A stretch of DNA of 64,000 nt from Coffea arabica. Lineage: Eukaryota > Streptophyta > Magnoliopsida > Gentianales > Rubiaceae. The stretch is taken from NCBI RefSeq assembly GCF_036785885.1, contig NC_092323.1, positions 12,408,501 through 12,472,500 on the forward strand. The letters are read 5' to 3'. Below are positions 45,276 through 56,327 of this stretch, one piece after another. The position numbers and the translations under genes are program-made. The notes below the pieces were generated by a model that was not told the origin of the DNA, did no database searches, and saw only the letters and a list, made by a program, of their open reading frames with translations. The stretch's first letter is position 1; every line of letters starts with the position of its first letter.

Positions 45276-45357
45276 GTCGCTTTGGCCGAGTGGTTAAGGC
45301 GTGTGCCTGCTAAGTACATGGGGTTTCCCCGCGAGAGTTCGAATCTCTCAGGCGACG
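45276..45357 (+). tRNA. tRNA-Ser(GCU)
   Basis: 82 bases fold as a class II tRNA. The acceptor stem pairs GTCGCTT with AGGCGAC, followed by discriminator G. The A box is TGGCCGAGTGG, the anticodon loop is CTGCTAA with GCT at 45309-45311, and the stem is TGTGC/GTACA. A long variable arm (TGGGGTTTCCCC region) and B box AGTTCGAATCT follow. No intron. A TTTT terminator follows at 45360-45363. It decodes AGC and AGU serine codons. Confidence 0.97.
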
Positions 45358-46017
45358 ACTTTTACCTTTTCGGCACAGAACTTCCGTTTGCTCTTACAAT
45401 CTCACCTACTACTTTCTAGTAGTTCTTCACTTTTGACTGTTAAACAGTTGTTCTTTCTCCGGCTTTCAAGTCTAGACAACTTTTCGTCCACATTAATCGG
45501 AGAACCTGAAATGGGAACTGGAAGGGGACCTCACCGGAGAAAGTCAATGACCTCCTCTCCCTCTGTCCCCCTCCCCCATATATATGCCTCTTCTGACTTT
45601 TGAATTGTCTCAAGACCGACCCTAACGCGGTGACTCGGTCGTCCCTCCGACCAGTTTGGTGAACTGGGCAATCCAGCCAACAACAACTCACCAAACAATA
45701 AGTCCAATGCATTAGGTCCACCTCTTGACACGTAGCATTTTCTTTTTTTTTTTTTTCTAGAAAAATGTTTGGGTAGATTCAGCTCCAATCAACACTGGTG
45801 TGTACCTCCGCGACCATAGATCGCTTACAGAAATTCTTACAGATAGCCCACCAACACAGTTTTCACATTGGCGGCGGGATTCGCATACATAATCTTTTGT
45901 AAAAAAGTGATTCATTCTTATTAATTGAACAACTTGTGTTGACATAGCCTTTGTTGTTCATGAAAAAGGTTGCATTTCCTTTCCAGTCTGGAGTAGTGAC
46001 TTATGGGAATTGGAAAA
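45358..46017. other. Intergenic stretch after the tRNA, no gene supported
   Basis: Frames at 45301-45603 and on the opposite strand overlap the tRNA and show no domain. A T run lies at 45744-45758. Confidence 0.5.
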
Positions 46018-46312
46018 TAAGGGTGCATTTAATAAAATTGAAATTTGAGATTTGAAATCTAAAATCTAAATTTAGCAAATTACTAAATTATTAAGTACCA
46101 AAATTAATAGTACATTTGAGTGTATGCCACCACATTAAGTGATAAGTGAATAGTTTATCACTTATTTTTTTATACAAATTTTGTCTTAAAAAATTCAGTG
46201 TCATTTAATTAGTTCAAATATTTTATTTTTAATTATCAAACGTGTCGGAATAAGTTAAAATTTGAATACACTGAATTTAAGTGATGAATTAGATTACCAA
46301 ACACGGTTGAGT
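46018..46312. mobile_element. Possible degenerate MITE
   Basis: The left end GGGTGCATTTAATAAAATT and the reverse complement of the right end (CAACCGTGTTTGGTAATC) resemble the widespread plant G(T)G(C/T)(G/A)TTTG(G)TAA inverted ends. The AT-rich body includes TCACTTA inverted motifs. The inverted repeats are poor and no target duplication is clear. Confidence 0.35.
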
Positions 46313-47443
46313 CAAGCTTAACATTTGGCTGCAATCAAAGGGTTAACGGCCCCGTCAGTCTATGACCATATTTAATTTCAATGATAATGTGAACGACTAA
46401 TATATTTTATCAGCCTCATTTTTTCTCAAACTTTTTGACAGTTGCTATTAGCCTCATCTACCTGATGGAATTGGTGTCCTTTAACGTGGTCAAGTGACGT
46501 TTTCTTCTTCCATGGGCCAATACTTGGAATTTTTTCCTTTAATTATATGATTAAAATTAACACACAATAATGACAACAATACTGAACACACGCAGATTAA
46601 AACTGATCAACAACATTACAACTAATAACATTAGAAAATGTGGGATGGTAACTAATAAATTCACATTCAGTGAGATTTAAACCCAAGATTTGTTTATTTA
46701 CATGATTTATAAACCGTCTCTATTAAATTACCCTTATTAAGTTAGCATGGCAAATAATCAATCATCAAGCGATCTGTTATCTACATGAGCAGAAATTTTA
46801 CAAAACCCTTATTTGAATTACTCTATATGCATATGTTTTGATGCCCTCAAATTGTTCAGAATACTTCAATAAACAACCTATTCAGTCGACACATTTTCAT
46901 GTTCGTGAACTATTTTTCAGTATTCAGTATTTCCAATCCTTGTGATAAAGTGGTTAACTGAAGGGTAGATATTAAAGTTCTCTTGATTACTATTGATTAA
47001 GTGCATAAGCATATTATTCTTTCATCAAATCCAATAAAATTCCTTAATCACGCACGCGTTATAGTGACATTAGGGTACAAAACAAAAAAAAAAAATCGAA
47101 TATTGAAGCTGTTGATTTGCAGCATGGACTCCTTGAGGTTAGGTCGGAGGTTTGCTTAAGGGAGGTAATATCTTAGCCTTAGGTAGTGGTTGGAGGACCG
47201 GGCGCATCATCTAGATGCAAGAGTTGAGAAACTTTAAATCAGTGATGGAAATTTGATGCTTGATCATGCCAAATAATGGCCTTAGTCCTCTTCATGGTGC
47301 TCAGTATATTTTTCATCCATAACGAACATATTCACATGCCTGAATTTAATTATGATGCGACTTTAGGCAGTCTTTCATGGATTGCCTGCTATCATAAATA
47401 GTGTAATTAGTTATTGAACAGGAATTGGACTAGGACTTTTACA
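46313..47443. other. Intergenic AT-rich stretch, no gene seen
   Basis: No coding frames longer than chance, no RNA gene and no transposon ends were recognised. Confidence 0.5.
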
Positions 47444-47459
47444 TCCGAAACTTGTACTA

Positions 47460-47665
47460 TTTTTTTTTTTTTTGGTCGACACAGGGGTGTCCAGGCGGGT
47501 CAATCCTTACAGGATCCGACTAATCCCCTGCGGCCCGGGCTCGACGCCCCAATCCGGCCCGAACACGTTAAGTGCGCGGAGGAATCCAGTGGAGTGGAGA
47601 CTCGAATTTGGGACCTCAAGGGTCACCGGTGAGAGGCGCTACCGCTGGACCATTCACGCGGGGGC
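47460..47665 (-). mobile_element. SINE, family 2 relative, 16-bp target duplication
   Basis: Flanked by TCCGAAACTTGTACTA at 47444-47459 and 47666-47681. Read on the minus strand it begins GAGCCCCCGCGTGAATGG, with A-box-like TGGTCCAGCGGTAGCGCC and B-box-like AATTCGAGTCTC, then a GC-rich body with GGATTAGTCGGATCC and a poly(A) (plus-strand T run at 47460-47473). The perfect 16-bp duplication suggests a fairly young insertion. Confidence 0.92.
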
Positions 47666-47681
47666 TCCGAAACTTGTACTA

Positions 47682-49737
47682 GAGAAATGCTTTTAAGACG
47701 TTATTGTTTTCAGGTTCAGATATATATTGTAGAGAAGATTACTTGACGAAAAGAAAATTCACTATCTAGTAATTAACTGATTTTAAGAAAAAAAATTAAA
47801 AAAAAAAAAGATCAGCTAGCTACTATAAATGGTGAAATTTAAAAAGCACGGAGAAAAAAGAAAAATTTAAATTCAATAACTCTAAATCCTGAAATCTCAA
47901 CTTTAATCATTAAAATGATACTTGCTCAGCATTGAAAATAATTGTCCGAGAAATTATTACGCGTAAAACATACATTCAAAAGTCAGAAACTCGATCGTGT
48001 TGGTCATGCAAATAATCTCAACTGGTCAAAAATATATGTTACAACTTTTGAAAGGCAAAAGATTGGGTCTCAATTTGAAATCGTTTCTAGTTGCAATGCT
48101 TGGTAATAGGGCCATCTTTAGGGCAGGTCAGAAGAACATGCTGTTGACTCTTGGCTTTTCTATTTTGATTGAGCCAAAGTGGGAATCCGATATTATTCCG
48201 CTCTCTGTTCTTTCCTTTTGGCAAAGAATCATATGATATGCATGATAACCGAGTATGCAGGCTTTTTTGGGTCTGGGGAGGAAAGAAAAGGTGAAAAATA
48301 TAAGAAGAATGCGTCACGCTGGACACCATAGCTCTGACTTGGTTCCCAAAGGCATCCATTCAATTGGAACTCTGGTCAAATTTGCGCTGTGTAGACTACG
48401 CAGTATTGTTCCAACTATTCCAAGTCGTAATAAGGCAACTTGTTGGACAACAATTTCTATTTTGTGGACGTAATTCATCATGTAATCATTAGCAACCTTT
48501 CCACAATACGGAGAGCCCAGGTTGGTTTGCTAAACTAATTTAAAACTACTCTGAAACTCAGCAAAGAAGTGTTTCATTGGGTTTGTTTATATATTAACTT
48601 ATTAATAAAAAATTATTTAGTTATATCAAAAATACATATTTCAATTACCTTTTTATCTTTCAAACTATTATTTTTTATTTCACATGCCTTACATAATAAT
48701 ACAACATGTGCTACAACATTTTTTAAAAAAAAAAACATTTCAAATAATCTCCTATCCAAAATTATTAATTTGGATAGAAGAGGGATTTAAAGGTAAGAAT
48801 GTGCGACACTTTATTCTTTTTTATTCTGGTGTTTAGGAGAGAAATTGAGAATTATATTTACTTTGCTTGGAAGTTAGGATAAGAAAGAGAAATGAAGCAT
48901 CCAAATTATTCTGACTTTCTCTACCTGTTAAGCAAGAGGTTTACTTATTTTTTTTTCTCTACTTTTTTCAAGTTGACAAACTTGTACATGTCCATAATTA
49001 TTCGCAAAACTTGCAAGGAAACTATCTTAAAGAAAAAGAGCCAAAATAGGTAAGTTGCCAAAGCAAATGGTGCAAATATTTGCTAATTACCTTTCTAGCT
49101 CTCGTTGTATCCACAATTCATGAGTTCCAATAATAATAAAAAAAAATAAAACAACAAAAATTTAAAAAAAAAATGAATACAAAAATGAAGTTTTCTAACC
49201 GACATTCATTGAATACTCGATAACACATCTAAATTTCATCTAACATATCGTGTGTGTGTGTATATATATATATTAATAATTATTGCCTTCCCTCCTATTT
49301 ATATACTTTTTCTAATTAATTTTATTTTTCAAAAAATTTAGCACCTGAATTATATTTTAAAACGTGTCTATTGAGCACCCCTTAGATATATCCTTAAAAA
49401 ATTGCAAAAAGCAAAAGTTACAAAAGTATTAAAGAAATTAAAGAAAAAACTTTGTTGGCCACAGCCCGCAACAATACAAATTCATGAATTCTCATACAGA
49501 CCCCCTTATTCTTCTTTAACAGTAACCAATAACCTTAGAACTGCGCCAGTTGGCCAATTTGCAAAGCGCAAGATGTGGTAGCGTTCTACTAGGTCATTAG
49601 ACAATTAGTCTCTGACCCCATAACCGCGTAAACAAATTTAACCTAAATTCTACCACTACGTAAGAAACTTCCTTCATTTCCCATTTTCATTTTCCTTTCG
49701 TTTCCTTTTTCCTAAAAATAGTTCCAATTTCCCCCAC
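47682..49737. other. Intergenic stretch upstream of the carrier gene
   Basis: AT-rich with A runs and (GT)n(AT)n at 49248-49273. Frames at 47997-48473 lack domains. No gene is supported. Confidence 0.5.
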
Positions 49738-49749
49738 TATATATATAAA
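49738..49749 (+). promoter_or_regulatory. Probable TATA box of the dicarboxylate carrier gene
   Basis: TATATATATAAA is followed by a C/T-rich leader (CTTTCTCCTCCCTTCTCCC). The distance to the ATG at 50087 is about 340 bp, so the 5' leader would be about 300 bases. Confidence 0.55.
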
Positions 49750-50086
49750 CCTTTCTCCTCCCTTCTCCCTCAAACCATCAATCACTTCAATTTTCTTTCC
49801 CCTTTTACCAGCATATGTCTCAGAGACCCAACGTCCCACACTTCTCCTCCGTCGCCTTCGGCCTCCATTCCCATCTCCTGGTTTCCAGTGAGATGTCCTC
49901 TAATTCCAACTGGTCTTCTTCTACTTGTACCTTGTAGCTATTCCACCACCTAGTCTTTTTCCTTAAATACCCCACAAAATAAAAATTAAAAAACACACAC
50001 ACACACTAAACCCAAACAAACAAAGAGAAGAAAGGAATCAAGAAAAACGCTACTCATTTTTTCTGAGTTCAACAAAAGAAGAAAAT

Positions 50087-51070
50087 ATGGGTTTGAAAGG
50101 CTTTCTTGAAGGAGGCATAGCTTCAATAGTGGCTGGATGCTCCACCCACCCGCTGGACCTCATCAAGGTCCGAATGCAACTTCAGGGAGAATCCCCCGTC
50201 CCCAAACCGGCTGCTCAAGCGCTCCGACCAGCTCTAGCCTTCCACCCTGCAGCTGGTCAGGTTTCTCATCATCACATTCACGTCCCTTCTCCATCTCTTC
50301 CTCCGCCGCCGCCCCGCGTGGGACCCATTGCCGTGGGAGTCAAGATTGTCCAGCAAGAAGGGGTCGCCGCGCTGTTTTCCGGCGTCTCCGCCACCGTCCT
50401 CCGCCAGACTCTTTACTCCACCACCCGCATGGGACTTTATGATGTTCTGAAGCAAAAATGGACCGACCCACATACCAACAAGATGCCTCTGGAAAGAAAA
50501 ATCGCTGCTGGGCTCATCGCCGGCGCGGTTGGAGCGGCCGTCGGGAACCCCGCTGACGTGGCCATGGTCCGCATGCAAGCCGATGGTCGGCTCCCGGTGG
50601 ATCTGCGGCGCAATTACAAGAGCGTGGTTGACGCGATTGGTCAAATGGCTAAAACCGAGGGAGTTGGCAGCCTGTGGCGCGGTTCATCCCTTACGGTGAA
50701 CCGCGCTATGGTGGTGACGGCATCACAGCTGGCATCATATGATCAGATCAAGGAATCGATATTGGAAACGGGTCTGATGAAGGATGGGCTTGGGACCCAC
50801 GTGACTGCCAGCTTCGCCGCGGGGTTCGTGGCGGCGGTGGCGTCGAATCCGGTGGACGTGATCAAGACTAGGGTGATGAACATGAAGGTTGAACCGGGGA
50901 TGGCCCCACCTTACAGTGGAGCCCTGGATTGTGCTATGAAAACTATCAGGGCTGAGGGCCCACTGGCCCTTTACAAGGGGTTTATTCCCACAATCTCAAG
51001 GCAGGGACCATTTACTGTGGTGCTCTTTGTAACACTGGAACAAGTCCGGAAATTGTTCAAGGAATTTTGA
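50087..51070 (+). CDS. DIC: Mitochondrial dicarboxylate carrier, DIC1/DIC2-like
   Basis: Intronless, 327 residues, a full-length SLC25 carrier. Three repeats each carry the PX(D/E)XX(K/R) signature: PLDLIKVR (22-29), PADVAMVR (155-162) and PVDVIKTR (255-262). The opening MGLKGFLEGGIASIVAGCSTHPLD and closing LFVTLEQVRKL match plant DIC proteins, once called UCP4/UCP5. They exchange malate, oxaloacetate, succinate and similar acids, phosphate and sulphate across the inner mitochondrial membrane. A Pro/His-rich loop (about 35-76, including SHHHIHVPSPSLPPPPPR) follows the first helix, as is usual in DIC1 and DIC2. In the second repeat the K/R position is Met, followed by Arg (PADVAMVR), which is the family norm. 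GC content of the coding part is far above its flanks. Confidence 0.93.
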   Translation: MGLKGFLEGGIASIVAGCSTHPLDLIKVRMQLQGESPVPKPAAQALRPALAFHPAAGQVSHHHIHVPSPSLPPPPPRVGPIAVGVKIVQQEGVAALFSGVSATVLRQTLYSTTRMGLYDVLKQKWTDPHTNKMPLERKIAAGLIAGAVGAAVGNPADVAMVRMQADGRLPVDLRRNYKSVVDAIGQMAKTEGVGSLWRGSSLTVNRAMVVTASQLASYDQIKESILETGLMKDGLGTHVTASFAAGFVAAVASNPVDVIKTRVMNMKVEPGMAPPYSGALDCAMKTIRAEGPLALYKGFIPTISRQGPFTVVLFVTLEQVRKLFKEF

Positions 51071-53247
51071 TTTTTGAGGATGATGACGAAGAAATTAGAA
51101 TAAAAAGAAAATTATGTTTCTTCTTTTATGTTCCTGAGATCTGGGAGTTTGAATAGCAAGAAATCTGTCAGATGCTCAGGTCCTTTGATTTATATTAAAT
51201 GGTTAATTTTTTTTTATTTGAATTATAAGCTTGAAACCAACGCAATTAAAGTATTCTATAATGTTTCATTATTATTTTCAAAGGTGGCAGGAGAACACGT
51301 AAATCAATGCAAACTTATTTGTTTCTTGGACGAACGAATTAACTTTTACTTTTGGCCTAATATCGAACAAAGTCGATGCAATTTGTCAAAAGGTGAATTT
51401 GAGTGGCTGCAATTAGTACAAATTGTTTATTCATATGAGCTAGGGGCTCTAGCTTCTACTTACCCTTTTTTTCCTTTTTCTAAATGAGCGGTATTAGTCT
51501 CATGTTCTTGTTTTTGTACTCGCATAATTACATATAATATCAGCAAAAAGTTATATCCCAAGCTTGATTTTGGTTTCTTTGTTAAGCAAAATTCAGTTCT
51601 AAATTAGTAATAGTAGTCTTGTTGAACTCAGTTAAACTTTGCACTCAAGTGGAATATTCGAAGCTCATATGCGATGCTAAAAAGTGCTGGTATATTCTTA
51701 CAAGATATGTATATATTCTTTAGTAATGGTTAAAGTTGAGACGCCTAGGAATTAAACATTCTGAGTTCTAATTTTCCTTCTCTTCGTCCATTTTTTGAAT
51801 CCCACCTCTTTCCTGTCAGAGAAAAAAATTCTTTAAGGATCTATATTTTCTCAAGCTAAGAAGTTACTTGAGAATCTATAATTATTCTTTTAAGTTTTCA
51901 AACAAACTTTATGAAAAGCGAATGCATTTAACTTAAGGTAATTTCTTTCTCAATAAATGAAGAAGAAAATAACCAAAAAAAGTATTAAAAAAAAGGGGGG
52001 GGGTTACATGATCTTCACATGCAATGAAGGTATTATCAAACAGAGACGTTAAATGGAACTTTTTTTACATGAATATTTGGCGTTTACGTAGGACAACATG
52101 AAAGGTTGTGGACATGGTTTTTTTTGGCATGTGACTATGTAGGATGTTATGCAATTTCTAGTCAAGATGAGAATGTGAATGGCCAATAGGCCAAACGATG
52201 AATGTCGAAATGCTGCCGACCTGTCAAGATGAGATAATCATATGAACCATGGAATTATTTCTTTTTATTGTTTATGAAAGTGGAGATGTGGAACCTAGCA
52301 CCTTCAACGGGCAGCAACTCCTGGAATTGGCTGTAATCGTGACTGTGACAAACCATGTTGGAGGATCAATTGGTCCAGCACTGGAAGTAATTCAATTCTC
52401 ACTTTGGGTGGTGTTAAATTGAAGGTATTATTCTTATATATAAGAATTTGGTAAATAGTAGCTATGTTAAGTTTTCCTGGACTTGTCACTCACAAAAAGT
52501 AATACGTACTAATTTTGAGGAGAAGAATGAGTTCCATCGTACGGAAGAAGAAGACGGTGTAAGTGAGAGGTTTCGAGTTTCGAGACTTCCCACTTAAACT
52601 TTGAAAATATAAAGAAAAAGCAATAGGAAATCAAACCAATGAAATTCCGGCCCTCAGGAATCAAACCTTCATTCCAATGAAATTCCGAGGGGTGCCATAG
52701 GAAATTTCTGAGATAATTTTTGGTTATTTGGGATAATTTTTTGAATGATGTGATATATGTGAGATAAAAGGGTGGTTGAAAATGTGTTAATGATACAAGC
52801 AAATAAATGTTAATAAATAATTGGCTATCCAAACATGTTAGGAGAGGGCTGGCCAAAGGTGTTCAATAATTACATTTTGTATTAAGGTTTAAAATAACTT
52901 TGTAATTGGGCACTATAAGAGCGAATGAGTAACATTCTGTGCAACAATACATACAAACTATTTGTGAAAGTGAAAATTTTCAAATGTATGTGTTATACCA
53001 AATTAACATATCAATGCACATGCTGATATGTATTGTGTTGCCTTATATTTAAATAATTTTCCTATTTAACTTTAATTGTTTACAAAATCGATATTGATCT
53101 CTCTTAATTAGTACTCGTTAGACACTTGTCAAACAGACCATTTATATATTAAAAAAAAAATTTTGAGCTTCACATTTAATATATAGTTTACTATTTTTGG
53201 GAAATTTTTTTTATAGTTATTTTCTTTGTCTTAACGGCACATCGAAT
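51071..53247. other. Carrier 3' flank and intergenic stretch
   Basis: AT-rich with no supported gene. The first few hundred bases are probably 3' untranslated sequence. The frame at 51128-51487 shows no domain. A near-repeat of AATGAAATTCCG occurs at 52638 and 52676. Confidence 0.5.
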
Positions 53248-53254
53248 CTAACTT

Positions 53255-53462
53255 AACCTACTCCTACAGTCCTACTCCTACTTTGGGGAAGGGGGAACCT
53301 ACTCTAGGAGGTGGCCCAACTGAATCGAGGGAACCTGATGAGAACTGAACCACCATCAGTCCAGACGGGTGCACCACGCACCCGTATGAATTTAAAGCAA
53401 TTTTCGTATAGAGGCGCATTGATGGGAGATAAGGTTCTCCCACCTCACAATTATTGTGGTGG
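53255..53462 (-). mobile_element. Degraded SINE, family 1
   Basis: It shares with the SINE at 9675-9927 a CCTACT(A/T)TGGGGA(A/G)G start, GAACCACCATC/ACCACCACC, (G)GGGTGCACCACGCACC and a tRNA-like end with GGTGGCTA. The poly(A) is gone. A 7-bp CTAACTT at 53248-53254 and 53463-53469 may be the worn target duplication. Confidence 0.6.
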
Positions 53463-53469
53463 CTAACTT

Positions 53470-54412
53470 TTTTTAGAGGGAGTTGGTTTTTTATAATTGT
53501 TCTTTAATAGGAATTCTATGCTGTTCAAAAGTAGTTTGGACAAGTAACATGAAATGAGCGTAGGGATTGTAGCGGACGGAGCGCAGAGGATTTATTCTAT
53601 GGAAATGGAACTTTTGTGCATAAGACAGCCCCATGAATTCATGGAGGAAATGGCTCCCGGGAGCTGCCTTAATTCCCAGAGCAATCATTCACCTAAGAAT
53701 ACATGTCATGCACGATATTAGATGCATGTACCTGCCTGGATCCTGAAAACTAACATTCAAAGAATTCCTTTGTCTTTTTCCTTTTATAATTTCAACCAGT
53801 CAAATGATTGTCCCATCATCTTTTTCTGTCTAGAAAAAAAATTGTATGCTGTTATCGGATGTTTGGTTTGTACCCAGAAACTAGAATGAAAACCAAATTC
53901 CACTTAGAAAGGTTGTCAACTAGCTAGGAGCCACCAAGCCACTAGCAGTCTAATGCCTAAAATAGGCTACTATTCAACTGCAACATTTTAGTTTAACACC
54001 AATGCTTCAACTCAAAAGGAAATTTTATATACGAAATGAGGAAATAAAACCAAGGTGATTTTGAGCAAAATAAAAAATTTCAATTAATGTAATACAATCT
54101 TGTGGTTACACTTAACAAAATTGTAAACCATGAAAGCACTTCATGGAGATCATCAAAGGTCAAGAGGTGGCCTAAAAGCAACAGCGAAGTTGCTACAACA
54201 GGCATTGATTCTTTTAAACAAAACATCATGGTTACTGATTGTTAAGAGACACAAAACAAAAAATGCTATAATACTTTTTTCACAAAATTATCTCAAATAA
54301 TTTACGATCCAAACACAATAGTTTCATTAGAGAAAACATTTGCTCCAGGTTGATAAACACCATTTACGGCATTCCTTTCTTAGTTGGAAAACATTTAGCG
54401 TATCCATTTAAT
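53470..54412. other. Intergenic stretch, no gene seen
   Basis: AT-rich; the short minus frame 53491-53688 has no domain. Confidence 0.5.
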
Positions 54413-54839
54413 GGAGTAATTTCATAAACCTCCCTTGAGGTTTTTGATAATTTCACTTAGCACCCTTAAAATTTTAAAAATATCATTTACTTCTCTTATT
54501 TTCAAATTTTGTAGCATTCTCAAACCAATTCAAACTATATGATTAAAATACTCATCTTAGGAAAGAGAAAATAATTTCTTTCCAATAATGCCCTTTCATT
54601 TTTTAATTTTTTTAATTGTAAGTATAATAATCATATGTTAAAATTAAGGACAAAAAATGAAAATGTTCTTTTTTTTAAAGGAACAACATATAATAATTGC
54701 AACCATAAAAAATATACTTTTTTAAAGTACAAACAAATAATAAAATTTTGTTTAATATGTTTTCAAATTATAAAGTAATTTTTTTTCCTTTAATGTTTGT
54801 CTATTTGGTATTCTAAAGTCACATGGTAAGAAATATGAT

Positions 54840-55455
54840 CCATTTGGATTAGCTATTTTTAGAAGTGTTTTTGAAATATTTTACTGTAACAATGTAGTTG
54901 AAAAAACATTTATTATAGATGTTTTTAATGGTGTTTTTGAAAATATATTTTGAAATATTTTTAAAATTTAAATTTTTAATGGGATATTTATAAAATTTTA
55001 TAATCACCCACCACTATTCCACCACCCCTTCTCTTCTCCCTTATCCTCCTTCTCCTTCTCCCTCCTTCCTCCTTCTCCCTCTTCCCCTCCTCTTTTTCAT
55101 CTCTTTCTTTCTCCTCCCTTCTCCTTCCTCTTTCTCCTCTACCCCTCCCCTCCTCCCTCCTCCCCACCCTCTCCCACCACCCCCCTCTCTAGTCATGAGT
55201 TGCGACTAGAAAATGGACGCTGCTTGCGACCAAATTTGGTTGCAATTGGAAGGGGGAAGGGGGCAATGAGAGAGACGTGGGGAGGAAGGAGGAGGAAGGA
55301 GGAGGAAGAAGGCAGGGGAGGGAGAAGGAAGAAAGGGGAAGGGAAGAGGGAGGATAAGGAAAAAGGAGAGAGATAAGAGAAGGAGAAGGGACAGCGGGTG
55401 GTGGTGTGTTTTTATTAATTGTTGTTGTTGGTGGTGGTAGTGGTAGTGGTAGTGG

Positions 55456-55492
<37 letters not shown>

Positions 55493-55595
55493 ATATATTT
55501 GAAATTGTTTTTGATATATTGTTATTTTTGTTTGTGTATTATTATAACATAGTATATGAAAAACTTGTTTTTGAAAAAATGAGGAATCCAAATGG
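54840..55595. mobile_element. MITE nested inside the MULE-like element
   Basis: The left end CCATTTGGATTAGCTATTTTT and the reverse complement of the right end (CCATTTGGATTCCTCATTTTT) form inverted termini. Internally a C/T-rich block (55020-55190) faces a G/A-rich block (55250-55400), giving a long potential hairpin, followed by (GGT)n, (TA)n and (TG)n at 55425-55492. Only this insertion explains why the outer element's two ends are 1.9 kb apart with unrelated sequence between. Confidence 0.65.
55020..55400. repeat. Polypyrimidine/polypurine inverted block
   Basis: About 170 bases of CCT/CTT-rich sequence are followed, after a 50-base spacer (AGTCATGAGTTGCGACTAG and onward), by about 150 bases of GGA/GAA-rich sequence. 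The arms are partly complementary. The block could form hairpin or triplex structures and probably arose inside the MITE. Confidence 0.7.
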
Positions 55596-56327
55596 AGTTA
55601 TTGTTATTGTTTTTTTGACAAAAATATAGATTTCTTCTACAAAAGTGTTGTAATTTAGGAGACTATTTATAATTTTAAAACTTCAGTGCTTGTTCAACCT
55701 TATTTATCCATATGTTTATCACATGCTCTTAGGTTATCGAATGAGAAAAATCTTTCTTTTTATGTAAAATGGTTTGATTGAATCTAATAAATTTTATGAA
55801 CTATTTAGAATCTTTAATTTTTATTTATTTGAATCAATGGCTTGAAAATTTACAAAAGGGAAAAATTTTTAAATTACATTTAGAATTTATTTGAGTTGTT
55901 TAGAAGATAAAAAAAAGTTATTTTTCACATATTTACAATATTTCAAATAATTTTTACATACTTTGTTAATTATTTATGATTTTTCAATTTAAAATTTTGC
56001 CTCCAAATTGTTGATAAGATTTGTTAAAGATTTCTCAACTCTAAACTTATAATTTTTTTTACTAAAAAACACATCCATCAAGTTTTCAAATATAAAAGGA
56101 TTTTAAATTGATTTGTCATTACAGCTAAGGGATCACAATAAAAGAGCAACTTTAGAATAAAATAACTTTCTCTTTCCTAAACATAGTATTTTAATGATAT
56201 AATTAGAACTGGGTTGAGAATGTGATAAAAATTTCAAAATAAGGGGGAAAAGTGATATTTTTAAAACTTTAAGGGTACTCAGTGAAACTATAAAAAACTT
56301 CAAGGGAAATTTCTGAAATTATCCCCC

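Larger units (their letters stand above)
54413..56327. mobile_element. Non-autonomous MULE-like element with long inverted ends
   Basis: The left end GGAGTAATTTCATAAACCTC and the reverse complement of the right end (GGGGATAATTTCAGAAATTT) begin terminal inverted repeats of about 170-180 bp. They continue through TTTCACT(T/G)AG(C/T)ACCCTTAAA, TAAAAATATCA and TTAAAATACT to AGGAAAGAGAAA. The length of the ends and the AATTTCA(G/T)AAACCTCCC motif fit plant Mutator-like elements. A 9-bp target duplication is only approximate (CATTTAATG against CATTTGATC). No transposase frame. A second element is nested at 54840-55595. Confidence 0.75.

Noticed and set aside
45301-45603. 100-codon frame starting inside the tRNA
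   Set aside because: It begins within tRNA-Ser and has no recognisable domain.
50234-50644. Antisense 136-codon frame in the dicarboxylate carrier gene
   Set aside because: Shadow of a GC-rich true coding frame.
51128-51487. 119-codon frame after the carrier gene
   Set aside because: Lies in the likely 3' untranslated region, AT-rich, no domain.
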